Shown piece by piece: positions 1-11,381 of a DNA stretch of 64,000 bases (positions are counted from its first letter, which is position 1; the number at the start of each line of letters is the position of its first letter). The DNA comes from Aphidius gifuensis (taxonomy: Eukaryota; Arthropoda; Insecta; Hymenoptera; Braconidae). The stretch is from contig NC_057788.1 of assembly GCF_014905175.1 (NCBI RefSeq), forward strand, positions 20,616,154 to 20,680,153, read 5' to 3'. Both the position numbers and the translations under genes were made by a program. Below the pieces are notes generated by a model, which had not been told where the DNA came from, did no database searches, and saw only the letters and a list, made by a program, of their open reading frames with translations.

Positions 1-495
1 TCAAATATATTTATTTTATGTGCGGCATCTCCGATCAATGCTGATTTTAGGTATTCTAATTTCTGTACATCATGTAATTGATTGTTTGGATTATCGATTA
101 ACGCGACAAAGGCATTCTTAAAGACAAGCCAATTTTCATATTTTCCGTCAAATAGAGGTAACTTAGCGTGAGGCAGTTTTATTGGATTGGAGTTGGGCAT
201 TACGTTTTGGTTGTTCGTGCCGACGGCTAACTCGCGCGTTGGATTATTATTTATAGGATTCAACATGACTTTAACTCGAGAAGCGAGAGAATAATAAAGG
301 TTTTGAATATCTTCAAATGCATTATTATGATCATTTTCAGCGTCTATAATGCCATAACCATATTCTTTGCATACGTAATTGTAAATTAGGTTTTTCTAAA
401 GCATCATCTTCAACGAGTTTTCGTAAATGATTTAATTGGGAAAGAAAGGATTCTCTTTTATGGATAAGAACTTGTAATTTGCTTTTAGGAGGCAT
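1..495 (-). pseudogene. Bel/Pao-type gag, 5' part, frameshifted
   Basis: Reading the minus strand from the ATG at 495 gives a protein starting MPPKSKLQVLIHKRESF. It shifts frame once near 385 and then stays open to the window edge. The downstream part contains LPLFDGKYENWLVFKNAF and, later, QKLEYLKSALIGDAA. This pattern (a Leu-Pro-x-Phe-x-Gly lead, a Trp, then a KLxYLKSxLxGxAA motif) is typical of the DUF1759 gag region of insect Bel/Pao retrotransposons. The start codon follows a leader of about 255 nt and a candidate LTR. The rest of gag and pol would lie left of the window. One frameshift suggests a dead copy, but a sequencing error is possible. Confidence 0.75.
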
Positions 496-750
496 GGTAA
501 ATATTTTATAAAACCAGATTGTAATCGACGAGCTTAATAATTATTACTTGCTTGAATGATGATGAAGTTGTTGGTCAACTGTGGTTATAATAAACGAGGA
601 CTGTATTGAGTCTCAGAATAATTTTGTATTGATGATTGTAGTTTCACACTGCACGTTCACTTCACTCTTTGTTCATATGTCACTGTGATAGTTATTTATT
701 TCGTAGTAGAGGTTGTGTAACTCTACCTCACAGGAGGCACCAAAATGTTT
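496..750 (-). other. leader and candidate primer-binding site of Bel/Pao element
   Basis: This is the non-coding leader between the gag start and the candidate LTR on the minus strand. Read on the minus strand, the bases next to the LTR edge at 751 are TTTTGGTGCCTCCTGTGAGG, the right place for a tRNA primer-binding site. I have not matched it to a tRNA. Confidence 0.4.
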
Positions 751-1315
751 TGTCGCAGGTAAATTAATAAATACGACACAGTTGTTTTTTAATTATATTG
801 TTTAATTTATTTTTCATTCAACGTAGATGATATTTGAGAGAATATTGTCAGTGAAATTATTTAGGTTTGACTTGAAAGTACTTTAATATATTAATTTATT
901 TAAATGCTTGTGCACTGGTCATGAGTGAATTTCTTATTCGGTCGCGAATTAAATAACAGAAAATATCTATTATGATGCAGCGAGCTGCTACGACCGAATT
1001 AGCCCTTAATGGGTTGTGTTAGTCTCTTGAGCTCAAAGAGAAGACTGACTTCTTTCCTTCAAGAGAAGCCTATGGAACCTGGAGCTGTCGGCGGATTAAA
1101 CGGATAGATACTCATTTCCCAATGGCAAAAATGTGTCCGTCGACAGTCCAGGAGTCCATCAAATTTTATGGGGTGAGCGCTCATCCCTTAGACATTGTCT
1201 ACAATTATTCATGGTGAAGAAGGAAAAGAGCCAAGGTAAATTGTTTTACCTTGGTAAAATATTTAGAAATTCACCATGACCAAGCTGCAAACATGTTTAG
1301 AATAAATGTTTGACA
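751..1315 (-). repeat. candidate LTR of Bel/Pao element
   Basis: On the + strand the block begins TGTTTTGTCG and ends TTTGACA, so it has TG...CA ends in either reading. It sits between the element's leader and truncated family unit U1. Its right half (about 1000-1300) is clearly richer in G+C than its surroundings. Boundaries come from the TG/CA ends only; the partner LTR is outside the window, so the length of about 565 bp is tentative. Confidence 0.4.
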
Positions 1316-1367
1316 TGTTGCCCTTTTTTTTTTTTCTTATTATTTTTTCTTTACATTTCTCTTTCGA

Positions 1368-1676
1368 CGAAACATAGCTGGTTAATGATATGTAAAAATA
1401 TCCATGAAATTACTGGTAAACCAAATAATCTAAAAATTAATTGTAACTTGCAAAAAAAAAAAATCATTACTATACTCAAGAATTTTCGTTCCCCATGAAA
1501 TAAAAGCTAAAGTTGTTAATCTTGCAAATAAAAATCCACATTGGAGTTTGAAAATGCTAAGAAAACAATCAGGCTGTAATAATCTCGAAACTATGGATCA
1601 ACTTTACTATTGGAAAAAAGTTGTTAGAAATTTCAATAAGAAAACAGCCACTAGTCTTTCCACTGGAAAAATTTAA
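1368..1676 (+). pseudogene. U1: C-terminal fragment of the tandem HTH family
   Basis: Only the end of exon 2 survives. It starts inside the CENP-B-type HTH (SWLMICKNIHEITGKPNN), shifts frame in the poly-A run near 1455, and continues through HTH2 (EIKAKVVNLANKNPHWSLKM) to a TAA after STGKI. Exon 1, the acidic region and HTH1 are missing; the retroelement LTR lies immediately upstream. Its downstream sequence runs directly into exon 1 of U2 with no promoter between, so a deletion has removed the usual spacer of about 1 kb. A non-functional remnant. Confidence 0.85.
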
Positions 1677-1834
1677 TTCTTCAGTACAATATGAATATGA
1701 TGATGAACATAAAAATACAAGTTCAAGTAAAGACAGAGGCAAACGATGGCAAATTTAAAGCTGATTATGTTAAAATTACTCGTCGTCTTTATAGTAATTA
1801 GAATTCGAAATATTCTGATCAATAATATCAGCTT

Positions 1835-3778
1835 GAGAAAACTGATCAACAATTGTTTACAGACTCATTCAATTTTTGTTGGCAACTTTTGAAAAGAAAA
1901 GAATATTATCTCAGTGAACGTGAGACCGATATATTTTCAACGTTGTCATTGGATTATGGCCATGAAATGTATGAGGCCATGGAGATAATTATAAACAAAA
2001 TTATAAATAGCAACAAACACAAAGTTACAGTTGAATCAATAAAAAGTGGAACAGCAGAAGCCACTCGTAACTCAGGTTATGATGACAATTCTGATCAAAT
2101 AAATCAACAACAACAACAAAAGCAACAAGCTGACGAAGGTCACAGTCAAGACAAGATGATATCGAAAAAAAGAAATATACCAGTTGATTGCATTCATTCC
2201 AAGGAGATGTTTGAAGCGGGTATTTTAAATGTCTATAAAATTTTTATTAAATTGTATCTTGATTCAATTTATTTTATTTTTCAGATAACAAAAAAAATAA
2301 CTGTGATGATTCAAACAATGCTGAAAATATACAAATTGCTTCTTCAAATAAAAACTCAATTAAAAAACTACACATGATTGATTTTATTAAAAAGGAAGAA
2401 GAATTATTTACAGAAGAAAGTATAACTATTGAAGAAGAAATGTTGCCACTTACAGATGATTGGATGAAACAAAGAACTCTGACAATCAGTCAATTGGACC
2501 AAAAGGAAAGTCAAACGAAATTCCCAATTTTTTTGAAACCAATCGTTTTAAAGATAATAATCAAAGATGCTCGAATGAGGCCATTGAAAATGTTGAACAT
2601 CAAAAAAACACAAGAACTCGTACTGGATCACTAGCTCCTAAAAAATATAGTTTTTGTACAAAAGAAGATGATGAACTAAGCTCTACCACAGACGAAAATT
2701 ACCTTGATGATGATAATAATAATGATAAAAATATACAAATTGTTCCTTTAAATGGAAACTCAATTGAAAATTTACATATGATGGATTTTATTGAAAAGGA
2801 AGAAGAATCATTTATAGAAGAAAGTATATCCATTAAAGATGAAATGTTGCTACCTACAGATGATTCAATTGATGTTCTTAAAATAAATAGCTCGGACAAT
2901 CACTCATTTGGACTAGAAATAAAGTCAAATAAAATTTCAAATTCATTTAATTTTTTTAAAGATAATAATCAAAGTTGCTCAAATGAAAGCATTGAAAATG
3001 TTGATCATCAAGAAAACACAAGAATTCGTACAGGATCACTTGTTCCTAAAAAATATAGTTTTTGTACAGATGAAGATGATAAACTAAGCTCTACCGCAGA
3101 CGAAAAGGACCTTGTTGATGATATTGATGATGATGATGAGAATAATAGCCTGAATCAAAATAAAAATCTTGAAGATGAAATTAAAATAATTGATGGTATT
3201 CCTTTTGAAGAAAAAAAACGCATTGTTGAATTAGCAATCGAACATCCAAATTGGCCAATAAGTATGTTGAGAAAGCAAAGTGGATATAAAAATATTAATA
3301 GCTACCGTCAAGTTGAAGAGTGGAAAAAACAGATTAAACGAGGAGGATCTCTTCGTGAAAAAATGAATTTTGTAAATAACTGGGTTATAAATAAGTGCAT
3401 TGAGAACCAAAAGAATAGAGAAGCACTTAGAAATGCAAAAATTAGAAAATGGGGACTTGAAGCAAAAAAAATATTTAAACCAGAAAATTTTTCAGCAGCT
3501 CGTGGCTGGATATTAATACTTAAAAAAAACATGAAATTACTGGTAAACCAAATAATCTAAAAATTAATTGTAACATGCAAAAAAAAAAATCATTTTCTTT
3601 ATCGTACACTTACGTTCCCTATGAAATAAAAGCTAATGTTGTTAATCTTGCAAATGAAAATCCCCATTGGAGTTTGGATATGTTGAAAAAACAAAGTGGT
3701 TTTAATATTGAAAACATCAATCAACTCCGTCATTGGAAACAAACTGTTAGAGATTTTAAGAAACAAAAAGGCCACTAG
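1835..3778 (+). pseudogene. U2: tandem HTH family member, no start and two frameshifts
   Basis: Exon 1 begins abruptly at the codons for QLEKTDQQLF-like sequence with no ATG and no promoter, because it is fused to the tail of U1. Donor GT is at 2220 and the acceptor AG ends at 2284 (65-nt intron). Exon 2 shifts frame near 2460 through a small deletion, and again near 3530 where one C of a conserved AACCATG is lost. The acidic module is present twice: a second copy starting NIQIVPLNGNSIENLHMMDF follows the first Asp run, so this copy carries an internal duplication. HTH1 (about 3187-3345), the CENP-B-type HTH (about 3365-3540) and HTH2 (3575-3775, ending QKGH and TAG) are all recognisable. Confidence 0.85.
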
Positions 3779-5715
3779 TTTTTTCACTGGATTCCAGAAA
3801 AAACAAAATACAGTCTAATTCAAATCTTTTTTTTTTAAATTTTTTCCCCAGGTTCCTATCGTTATTAACTCGCTCAAAAATTGGGCAAACATCTTGGCTT
3901 TGTTGATAACAAATAATTACGTAATAATTGACTTAGATGTTCATTTAACCCATTTACAAAAGTACCATTTTATTTTTTATATCAGTTGGTCGTTACAATA
4001 TCTTGTCTCATTGGTTTCTATTAAATAGATATATTCTTTTTCTATTGTGATTATAACATTTTATGTGGACTCAAATTCCTCATTAGTAATGAATCATTAA
4101 AAATGACAATACATAATCAATAATTCATCTCAAAGACATGATAATACATTATCAATTTCCTACATTTCTATACAGTATTGTTTACTTAAAAAACGAATTA
4201 TTATTGTCAGACAATTAAAAATATTTTTTCATTTATAATTTTGTCTCACTTAGAGTATTTAATTAATACATTGATTCATCAGTTTTACGAAAAAATACAT
4301 GCGATATTAATTAAACTCAACTTGACTCGTACTTAAATTGATGAATCAATAGAGACTTACGAATTTTTTTCAAATAAATAAAACAAAACGATAAAAGCGT
4401 CGCTGGTTATAATAACTGAGATTAAAAATATGAATGCGTTTTTTTTCGTTCAATAAAATAGAATTGGGCCTAGTAAATAAAAATATTTTTAAAAATCCAT
4501 TACAAAGTAATATTGATTCAAAATAAATTGTAAAAAAAAAAGTATAAATTGGATACAGTCAGCAACATTATCTACATAATATGATACATATATTATATCT
4601 TATTCTATTCAAAGATAAAATACTCAAATTATTATTATATATATAATATCAAATATGAATTAGACTATTATTACAATTATTTAAACAATGTATATCAGTG
4701 TATAATTATTCATCATATTATCTATGTGCACATGCTGCAATAATTTAATTTTCCTATAAGTTTAATGACTTAATAAATTATTATCTATTGTTAATGACGA
4801 ATTTATTTATAGACGGTTTTTTCTATTATTATATTTACATTTACATAACATTTTTGTTTTTTTTTTTTCTTGTTCAATTATTTTATTATCATTATTAAAT
4901 TAATTAGTCAATTCGGTTAATTAATAATACTCATTAATTCAATTTTGTGTCGTTTTTTTTTTTTTTTAATAGTAACATTTTTTTTTTCTAAAGTCAATAA
5001 ATAATAATTTTTAAAAAAATTTCAAATCGCTTGTTTTCCAAACGTCATAAGCACATGATTACCTAGGCAAGATTTGACAATGTGTTATTTTTTTTTTTCC
5101 CATTTAAAAACACAGCTGCAGTATTTCTATTTTAGTAAATATTTTTATTTATTTTTTCTCAATGGAGATTATAATTAAGTATCGAAATTTCAATTGCAAT
5201 AATTAGATATGTTTTTTTTTTTATCTATACATAATAAAAATTTATATAAATTGTTTTTTTAAACAAAAATCATAGTTGGTAAGAGTCTGCCACTGCTATA
5301 ATATCTATGTATTATAATTTCGAATATAATTTCGATAGTCTGGACTGGATATACAATATTTTAAAAACATTATATTCAACTCAATTTTTAAGGCTCGTAT
5401 TTTTTTGTCAGCCAAAAAATATTGATTGAATTTTTTGTCTATAATATAAAATGGAATGTTGATTGGAAAAATAAAAATTTTATAATGAAATTAAATGTAC
5501 CTATACTTCGAACTTTTTCATAATATATCGTTTGTACACCTTATCACGGTGTAATTAAAAATAGATTAGCCCGACTTCGCTCGGATTTTTTTTCAAGAGT
5601 ATGGACAGTCTGTTGGTTTTCTTCTTTTTTCTATTTATATAATTTTTAAAACAATTGTCTTGAATATTTTATTTTCATATGTGTATTCTTCTATATTCAT
5701 TAATTATTACCAATA
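3779..5715. other. AT-rich spacer, shared flank repeats, no gene
   Basis: No coding sequence seen. The segment around 3880-4700 recurs after U11 (33350-34000) and in part near 13380-13760, 24960-25100, 37740-37870 and 50930-51250. Its marks are a block about cattle of ACACATTTACAAAA followed by a T-run and CTTGTCTCACTGGTTTC. 4763-5240 is homologous to 57400-57603 plus 59260-59636. Around 5560 a short hairpin, CCGACTTCGCTCGG, is followed by a T-run; a degraded version lies near 11160. Confidence 0.6.
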
Positions 5716-7253
5716 AAAAAATTAAAGCATGGGGACTTAAAGCCAAAAAAATATTTAAACCGATAATATTTTCAGCAAGTAATAACTGGTTAATATTGTT
5801 AACAAAAAACCATAAAATTACCAGTCAACCCAATAATTTGTAAATAAATTGCAAGTGCAAAAAAAATTTGTTCATACCCGAGAATTTTCGTTCCCTATGA
5901 AATGAAAGTTAAAGTTGTCAATCTTGCAAATGAAAATCCATATTACGGAGGCTAGGAGCCATAGGCTCAGCCGCAGTCTTGAATTCATCGGCGAAAGAAA
6001 AAAAACGCTTATAACTTACGAACTAAGTAACCGAGAGACTTCGTACTAGGCTCAAGAGAAGCGCATCAAAAAACTCTATCGCCCGCGTAAAGTTTTTTGC
6101 TCTATTGATAATAGTTTTTAATCAAAAAATTAAAATGTAAATTTTGAAAAAATTTTTTTTCTTACTTAAAAATTTGTGGTGTCTAAACTATCCATCAGAG
6201 AGTATTTATCACCAAAGGTTTTTTGTTCGTAAATCTTTTCTGTTTTATATTTCATTATTCTTAAATTATTATTTATGTAACTTAAAATAGTACATACGTT
6301 TTTATGTGAAAATTTTACAAGTTATAAAAACGGCGCAATAAATAACTCGACGCAAAATCATAGTAGAGACTTCGTATTAGGCTCAGTTTATGTGTCTCAG
6401 AAAACTCTATCGCCCGCTTTGCAAAATCCCTTTCCATTTATAATAGTTTTTTGAGAAAAAAAAAAAAACTATAAAATTGAAAAAAAAAATTCCGATATTT
6501 AATTTTTTTTCTCAAAAACCGTTGATGAGAGAGAAAAAAACCCTCAATGCCGTTACTAGATTTTTTTGAGGCGCATAATTTGAGCCTAATACGAACTCCC
6601 TATCTTGATTATAACAAAAGTTATGGCTCGCCGAAAAAAAACTGAAAAACGGCGCAATGAATAACTCAACGCGAAATCAAAAGAGAGACTTCGTATAAGG
6701 CTTATATTATGCGTCTCAAAAAACTCTATCGCCCGCATAATGGGTTTTGTCCCCTATCTATAATAGTTTTTGAGAAAAAAAAAAAAAACTTCAAAATTTG
6801 ACAAAAAATTCGGATATTTAATTTTTTTGCTCGAAAACTGTTATTGAGAGAAAAAAAAAATCCCAATGCCGTCACTAGATTTTTTTAAGGCGCATAATTT
6901 GAGCCTAATACGAACTTCCTATCTTGATTATAACAAAAGTTATGACTCGCCGAAAAAAAAATCAAAAAAACGGACCAAAAAATGTCATCATAGAGTTGAA
7001 ATAAAATGTTTATAAGGCTCCAAAAAAAGCCTTGATTCGAGTAATGTTATTGTTGATAAACCATTAAAATATATTTCAGCAATAATTTGAAATAATCATG
7101 GCCCTAGCCGGAGTATTGAAAATTTTTAATTTTCAACGGGTAACGCGGGCCACACGCCCCAACAAACGTTACCAGGTCTTTTTGAAGTTTAAAAATGCTA
7201 GGGGAAAGAAGTGGTTGTGGTAATCTTAAAACTTTAAATCAACTCAACTAGCT
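5716..7253 (+). pseudogene. U3: family fragment split by a repeat element
   Basis: 5716-5946 encodes the end of the CENP-B-type HTH and the start of HTH2, with a stop after KLPVNPIICK-like decay and several other changes. The homology resumes at 7186 (AGTTTAAAAATGCTAGGGG) and ends near 7253. The break falls inside the codons for NPHWSLKML, where the 5947-7185 element has inserted. No exon 1 or promoter remains. Confidence 0.75.
5947..7185. mobile_element. Palindromic-subrepeat element, copy A (unclassified)
   Basis: It begins GGAGGCTAGGAGCC and ends CGTTACCAGGTCTTTTT; the same two ends bound a second copy at 57607. Inside, a unit with GAGACTTCGTATTAGGCTC followed by an AACTCTATCGCCCGC motif occurs at about 6035, 6366 and 6684. 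The reverse complement of its core (GAGCCTAATACGAA) occurs at about 6582 and 6901. Long A-tracts and T-tracts separate the units. The terminal 50 bp can fold (GGTAACG...CGTTACC). There is no protein and no clear target duplication, so I cannot assign a class. Confidence 0.65.
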
Positions 7254-7860
7254 AGTGATGTTAGAATTCCACTAATTATTTTTACCAGCTGGATCGGTCA
7301 TTAGCAATTGTTTTTTTTTTTGTTCATGATTGTATTGATTGATTGGTGATCAATCATTCGATTTCATCGCAACCAAAGTAACAAATTCTAGTTACCTAAT
7401 TGTAAAGATACTTTTATAAATAACTGTTTGAGTATTTATTATTAATAAATTTATATAATTATAAAAACAATTGTCTTGAATATCTAATTTTCACATGTAT
7501 TCGTCTATTGTTATTAATTATTTTCATAAATAACAAATTTGACTAAAATAAAATATAGGTATAAACTGTTTGGAAATAATAAAAATTAATAAAATGAACA
7601 ACTTTGTTATTATTTATGGTGATGTTGGACATTTACAATTTTCTTGATTGCCATCATCAAGCATCATCATCATCATCATCATCATAGTTGTCATCATTAT
7701 CCTCATCATTGTCTGTCGTTTTTGAAATATTTTTATCAATAATTTCAGCAACAGTAAATTTAAAAAACAAAATTATTATTAAATTTAAAAAATGATAAAT
7801 ATAGTTTTCTTTTTTGTAATACCTCAACTGTATCAAAATATGTTAATTATTTTTCTACTG
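7254..7860. other. spacer with shared flank and minus-strand Asp-run remnant
   Basis: This is typical family spacer: the recurrent GATCAATCATT and AGTAACAAATTCTAGTTACC blocks, then at 7620-7725 a minus-strand (GAT)n stretch. Upstream of that on the minus strand is a segment that reads FTVAEIIDKN, which recurs in other spacers. No intact gene. Confidence 0.5.
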
Positions 7861-7919
7861 TATAAAGTTATCTGATGTAGCATGAATATTGAAAAATAAA
7901 TGTTTGCAAGAATGTAAAA

Positions 7920-8140
7920 AACTGTTTTTCAACTGTTTAAAACTCCCTCTTCTCCCTACTCCATACAAAAAACAGGAAATGGCAGACCAATAAAAAACTA
8001 GATCGCTATTAACACCACACTCTACAATACCCACTCTAGAGAGCACTAGAGAGTCTAGATTTTTCTCAGTATGTATCTATCTCCTTATTAATTTAGTTTC
8101 ATGTTTGACTATTAATTAAAAATCTGACAAGTATCAAACA
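7920..8140 (+). promoter_or_regulatory. U4 promoter, variant type shared with U21
   Basis: This upstream region lacks the GTCGCG block. It instead carries a segment (CTCTACAATACCCACTCTAG, then GAGAGCACTAGAGAGTCTAG) that is nearly identical before U21 (55090-55215). The usual TATA position reads GTATCAAAC near 8131. The match with U21 points to a recent duplication. Confidence 0.5.
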
Positions 8141-8219
8141 ACAATAAAAACATTGTAAATATTGCAAATACAAGAATAAAAAACTACATAGATTAAAAAA
8201 GCAATACATCATAAATAAG

Positions 8220-9840
8220 ATGGAACAAATTAAGAAACATCAGTTTGAGGAAATTGATCAACAATTGTTTACTGACTCATTTAATATTTGTTGGGAACTT
8301 TTAAAAAGTAAAGAATATTATCTCAGTGAACGTGAGACCAATATATTTTCCAAGTTGTCATTAAGTTATGGTCATGACATGTATGAGGCCATGGTCATAT
8401 TTATGAATAAAATGATAATATCCAATAAACACGAAGCTGCCATTGAAAAATCAAAAGTTGAATCAATGAAAATTGTAACAGCAGAAAAGACTTGTGAGTC
8501 AGGTTATAATAATAATGATGAGCAGTTAAATCAACAACAACAAATTGACAGAGTGAACATTGACATCAACAACTGTCAAGACAACATGATATCTAAAAAA
8601 AGAAAAATATCAGTTGATGAAATTCATTCCAAAAAAGCAGGTATATTTCAAATGTCTTGAAGATTTTTATTGAATTGTAATTTTTTCTAATTTATTTTAT
8701 TTTCCAGATAACAAAAAAAATAACTGTGATGATCCAGGTTATGCCGAAAATATACAAATTGTTCCTTTGAATGAAAACTTAGTTGAAAAATTACATATGA
8801 TTGATTTGATTGAAAAGGAAGAAGAATTATTTACAAGAGAAAGTATAACCATTAAGGATGAAATGTTGCCAGTTACAGATGATTTAATTGATGTTGACGG
8901 AATGAATAACTCAATTAGACTGGAAATAAAGTCAGATGAAATTTCTAATTTTATTGAAGATAATAATCAAAGTTGCTCAAATGAAAGCATCGTAAAAGTT
9001 GATCATCAAAAAAGCAGAAGAATTGGTACTGGATCACTTGCTCATAAAAAATATAGTTTTAGTACAGAAGAAAATGATGACATAAGCTCTACTACAGATG
9101 AAAATTACCTTGATGATGAAGATGATGATGATGATGATGATGATGATAATAATAGCCTAAGTCGAAAGAAAACTCTTAAAGATGACATTAAAATAGTTGA
9201 CGGTATTTCTTTCGAAGATAAAACACGCGTAGTTAAATTGGCAATAGAAAATCCAACTTGGTCATTAGATACGTTGAAAGAACAAAGTGGATATAAAAAT
9301 ATAAAACAACGCAGTCGAGTTGAAGAGTGGAAAAAACAGGTTCAACAAGGAGGATCTCCTCGTGAAAAAATGAATTTTGTAAATGACTGGATTATAAATA
9401 AGTGCATCGAGAACCAAAAAAAAGGAGAAGTAATTACACATGCAAAAATTAAAACATGGGGACTTGAAGCGAAAAAAATATTTAAACCTGAAAATTTTTC
9501 AGCAAGTCACTGCTGGTTAACGATGTTTAAAAAAAACCATGAAATTACTGGTAAACGAAATAATCTAAAAATTAATTGTAACTTGCAAAAAAATAAGTCA
9601 TTTTTATACTCGAGAATTTATGTTTCCCATGAAATGAAAGTTAAGGTTGTTAATCTTGCAAATAAAAATCCCCATTGGAGTTTGGATATGTTGAAAAAAC
9701 AAAGTGGTTTTAATATTGAAAATTTTAATCAACTCCGTCGTTCGAAACAAACTGTCCGAGAATTTAATAAGAAAAAGGCCTCTAGTTTCTCAACTGTAAA
9801 GTATAATGATGAAGATAAAAATAAAATCTTCAGCACATAA
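8220..9840 (+). CDS. U4: intact HTH/CENP-B-like family protein, 517 aa
   Basis: Exon 1 is 8220-8640 and exon 2 8708-9840, with a 67-nt GT-AG intron in phase 1. The N-terminal domain (LFTDSFNICWELLKSKEYYL, about residues 17-60) is the family's conserved, unassigned region. A short Gln tract ends exon 1. Exon 2 has an Asp run at about 277-287, HTH1 at 307-356, a CENP-B/Tc5-type HTH at 364-421 (GLEAKKIF...SASHCWLTMFKKNHEI) and HTH2 at 446-495. HTH2 has lost the usual Trp (RRSKQ instead of RxWKQ). The extreme C-terminus (KNKIFST) is formed by read-through into the fused fragment U5. Probably a nuclear DNA-binding protein of transposase origin; no nuclease domain is present. Exon 1 is nearly identical to that of U21. 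Confidence 0.85.
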
Positions 9841-10232
9841 TAGCTGGTTACAAAAATTGAAAAATAAAACCACGAAATTACTGGTAAATCAAATAATCTT
9901 AAAATTAATTGTAACATGCAAAAAAAAAAATTATTTTCATACTCGAAAATTGTCGTTCCTCATTAAATAAAAGCTAAAGTTGTTAATCTTGTAAATAAAA
10001 ATATGCGTTGGAGTTTACAAATGTTAAGAGAGCAAAGTGGTTGTAATAATCTTGAAACTATGAATCAACTTTACCGTTGGAGGAAAGTTCTTCGAAATTT
10101 CAATAAGAAAACGCTACTAGTCTTTCCACTGGAAAAATTTAATATTTCAGTACAATTTGAATATTATGATAAAGATAAAAGTACAAGTTCAAGTGGAGAC
10201 AGACGCAAACGAGGACAAGTTTGGAGCTGCTG
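9823..10232 (+). pseudogene. U5: C-terminal fragment fused to U4
   Basis: From 9823 (AAAATCTTCAGCACATAATAG) the sequence repeats the family's CENP-B-type HTH end and HTH2, directly after the U4 tail. It contains frame changes and a stop near 9965, then reads MRWSLQMLREQSGCNNLETM. It also shows the longer ancestral tail: EYYDKDKSTSSSGDRRKRGQ. The abutment of two 3' ends is best explained by unequal recombination between neighbouring units. Confidence 0.8.
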
Positions 10233-10734
10233 ATGTTAAAATTAGTCACTGTTCATTTTTAATGGCTGGATCAATCATTATTAATAAGTTTTTTTTTTTT
10301 TTTTTTTTGTTCATGATCGTTGATCAATCATTGGACTTCATTACAACAGAAGTAACAACACAAGTTACCTAATTTAAAAAATACTTCTATAAATATATGT
10401 TTATATAATTATTATTAATAAATTCATATAATTATGAAAACAATTGTCTTGAATATTCAATTTATATATGTATTCTTTTATTTTCATTAATTATTATACT
10501 CTTATTAATTATTAACAGCACATTTAATTAAAATAAAATATATAAACTTTTCGAAAATAATAACAATTAATATAATTAACAACTTGGATATTATTTTCAA
10601 TTAAAATCTGGTGGTGTAGGAAATTTACGATCGTCTTGATTACCATCATCATCATCGCCCTCAAATTCAGTGTTATGGGTATTTTTGTATGCGCTGTTTA
10701 TGTCTTTAGAACGTATTCAAAGATTTGCTGGCAA
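10233..10734. other. shared 3' flank with minus-strand Asp-run remnant
   Basis: No gene on the + strand. The flank contains the recurrent GTTGATCAATCATTGGACTT block and AATAAATTCATAT. On the minus strand, 10690-10610 reads NTHNTEFEGDDDDGNQDDRK followed by FPTPPDFN and a stop. This tail recurs in other spacers (see findings). Confidence 0.5.
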
Positions 10735-11036
10735 GTAATATTTTGAAAAAAATGCAAATGCAGCTTCAGGTAGTGTTGGAGATGATTTAGATGTTGGTTC
10801 TGGTATGGGTACAAGTATTGTTCAACCATTTTTATTTTTACAAATAGATTGGTCAGGTGTAACTGAAATATCATCAGATACTTCAGACACATTACCATTA
10901 CCAATACCAACAAAATCATTATTTTTGACAATACCAAGTTTGTTTGATTTATTTGGAACATCTGCAAATACATTTTTAAAAATACTACACATGAATTTAT
11001 TTTTTAATCTATTTCTTTTTATGCAGTATATATAAC
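10735..11036 (+). pseudogene. Ser/Thr-rich protein fragment, copy 1
   Basis: The sequence resembles the longer copies at 24280 and 28390 (ASGSVGDDLDVGSG, then TEISSDTSDT, then SLFDLFGTSANT). It is short, has frame changes and runs into unrelated AT-rich sequence with a stop near 11036. It belongs to a Ser/Thr/Asp-rich protein I cannot name. Confidence 0.55.
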
Positions 11037-11381
11037 TGTGTGTCAAAATCTATTTGACCGTTTTATTAATTTTTTTAAATATTTTTTCTAACATCGGGAA
11101 TATAAAAATACTTAAAATTTTAGATACACCATATCACAGTGTATTTAAAAATAAATTAGTCTGGCTTCCTCTGGGTTTTGTTCAACTGGGGAGTATGGTA
11201 GCTTTATTCTGTTGATTTGCTTCTTCTTTTTCTTGACACCGATGACTTTAAATATCTTTTAATATTTTTATTTTTTTCTCTACATTTTTTTTTCAAATTA
11301 TACTCACTTTTAGCACGTTTATTTATTATTTTTTTTAATTACATACGTCTTTTATTAATCCAAGCTTGTTGATCGAGTGAT
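11037..11381. other. AT-rich spacer, no gene
   Basis: 11110-11180 is a diverged copy of the 5535-5600 segment. 11230-11310 recurs at 34030-34100 after U11. Nothing coding is seen on either strand. Confidence 0.5.

Noticed and set aside
1310..1498. Separate small secreted protein starting FFFFLLFFLYISL
   Set aside because: The hydrophobic start is a T-run next to the LTR; the second half is the family CENP-B-type HTH tail.
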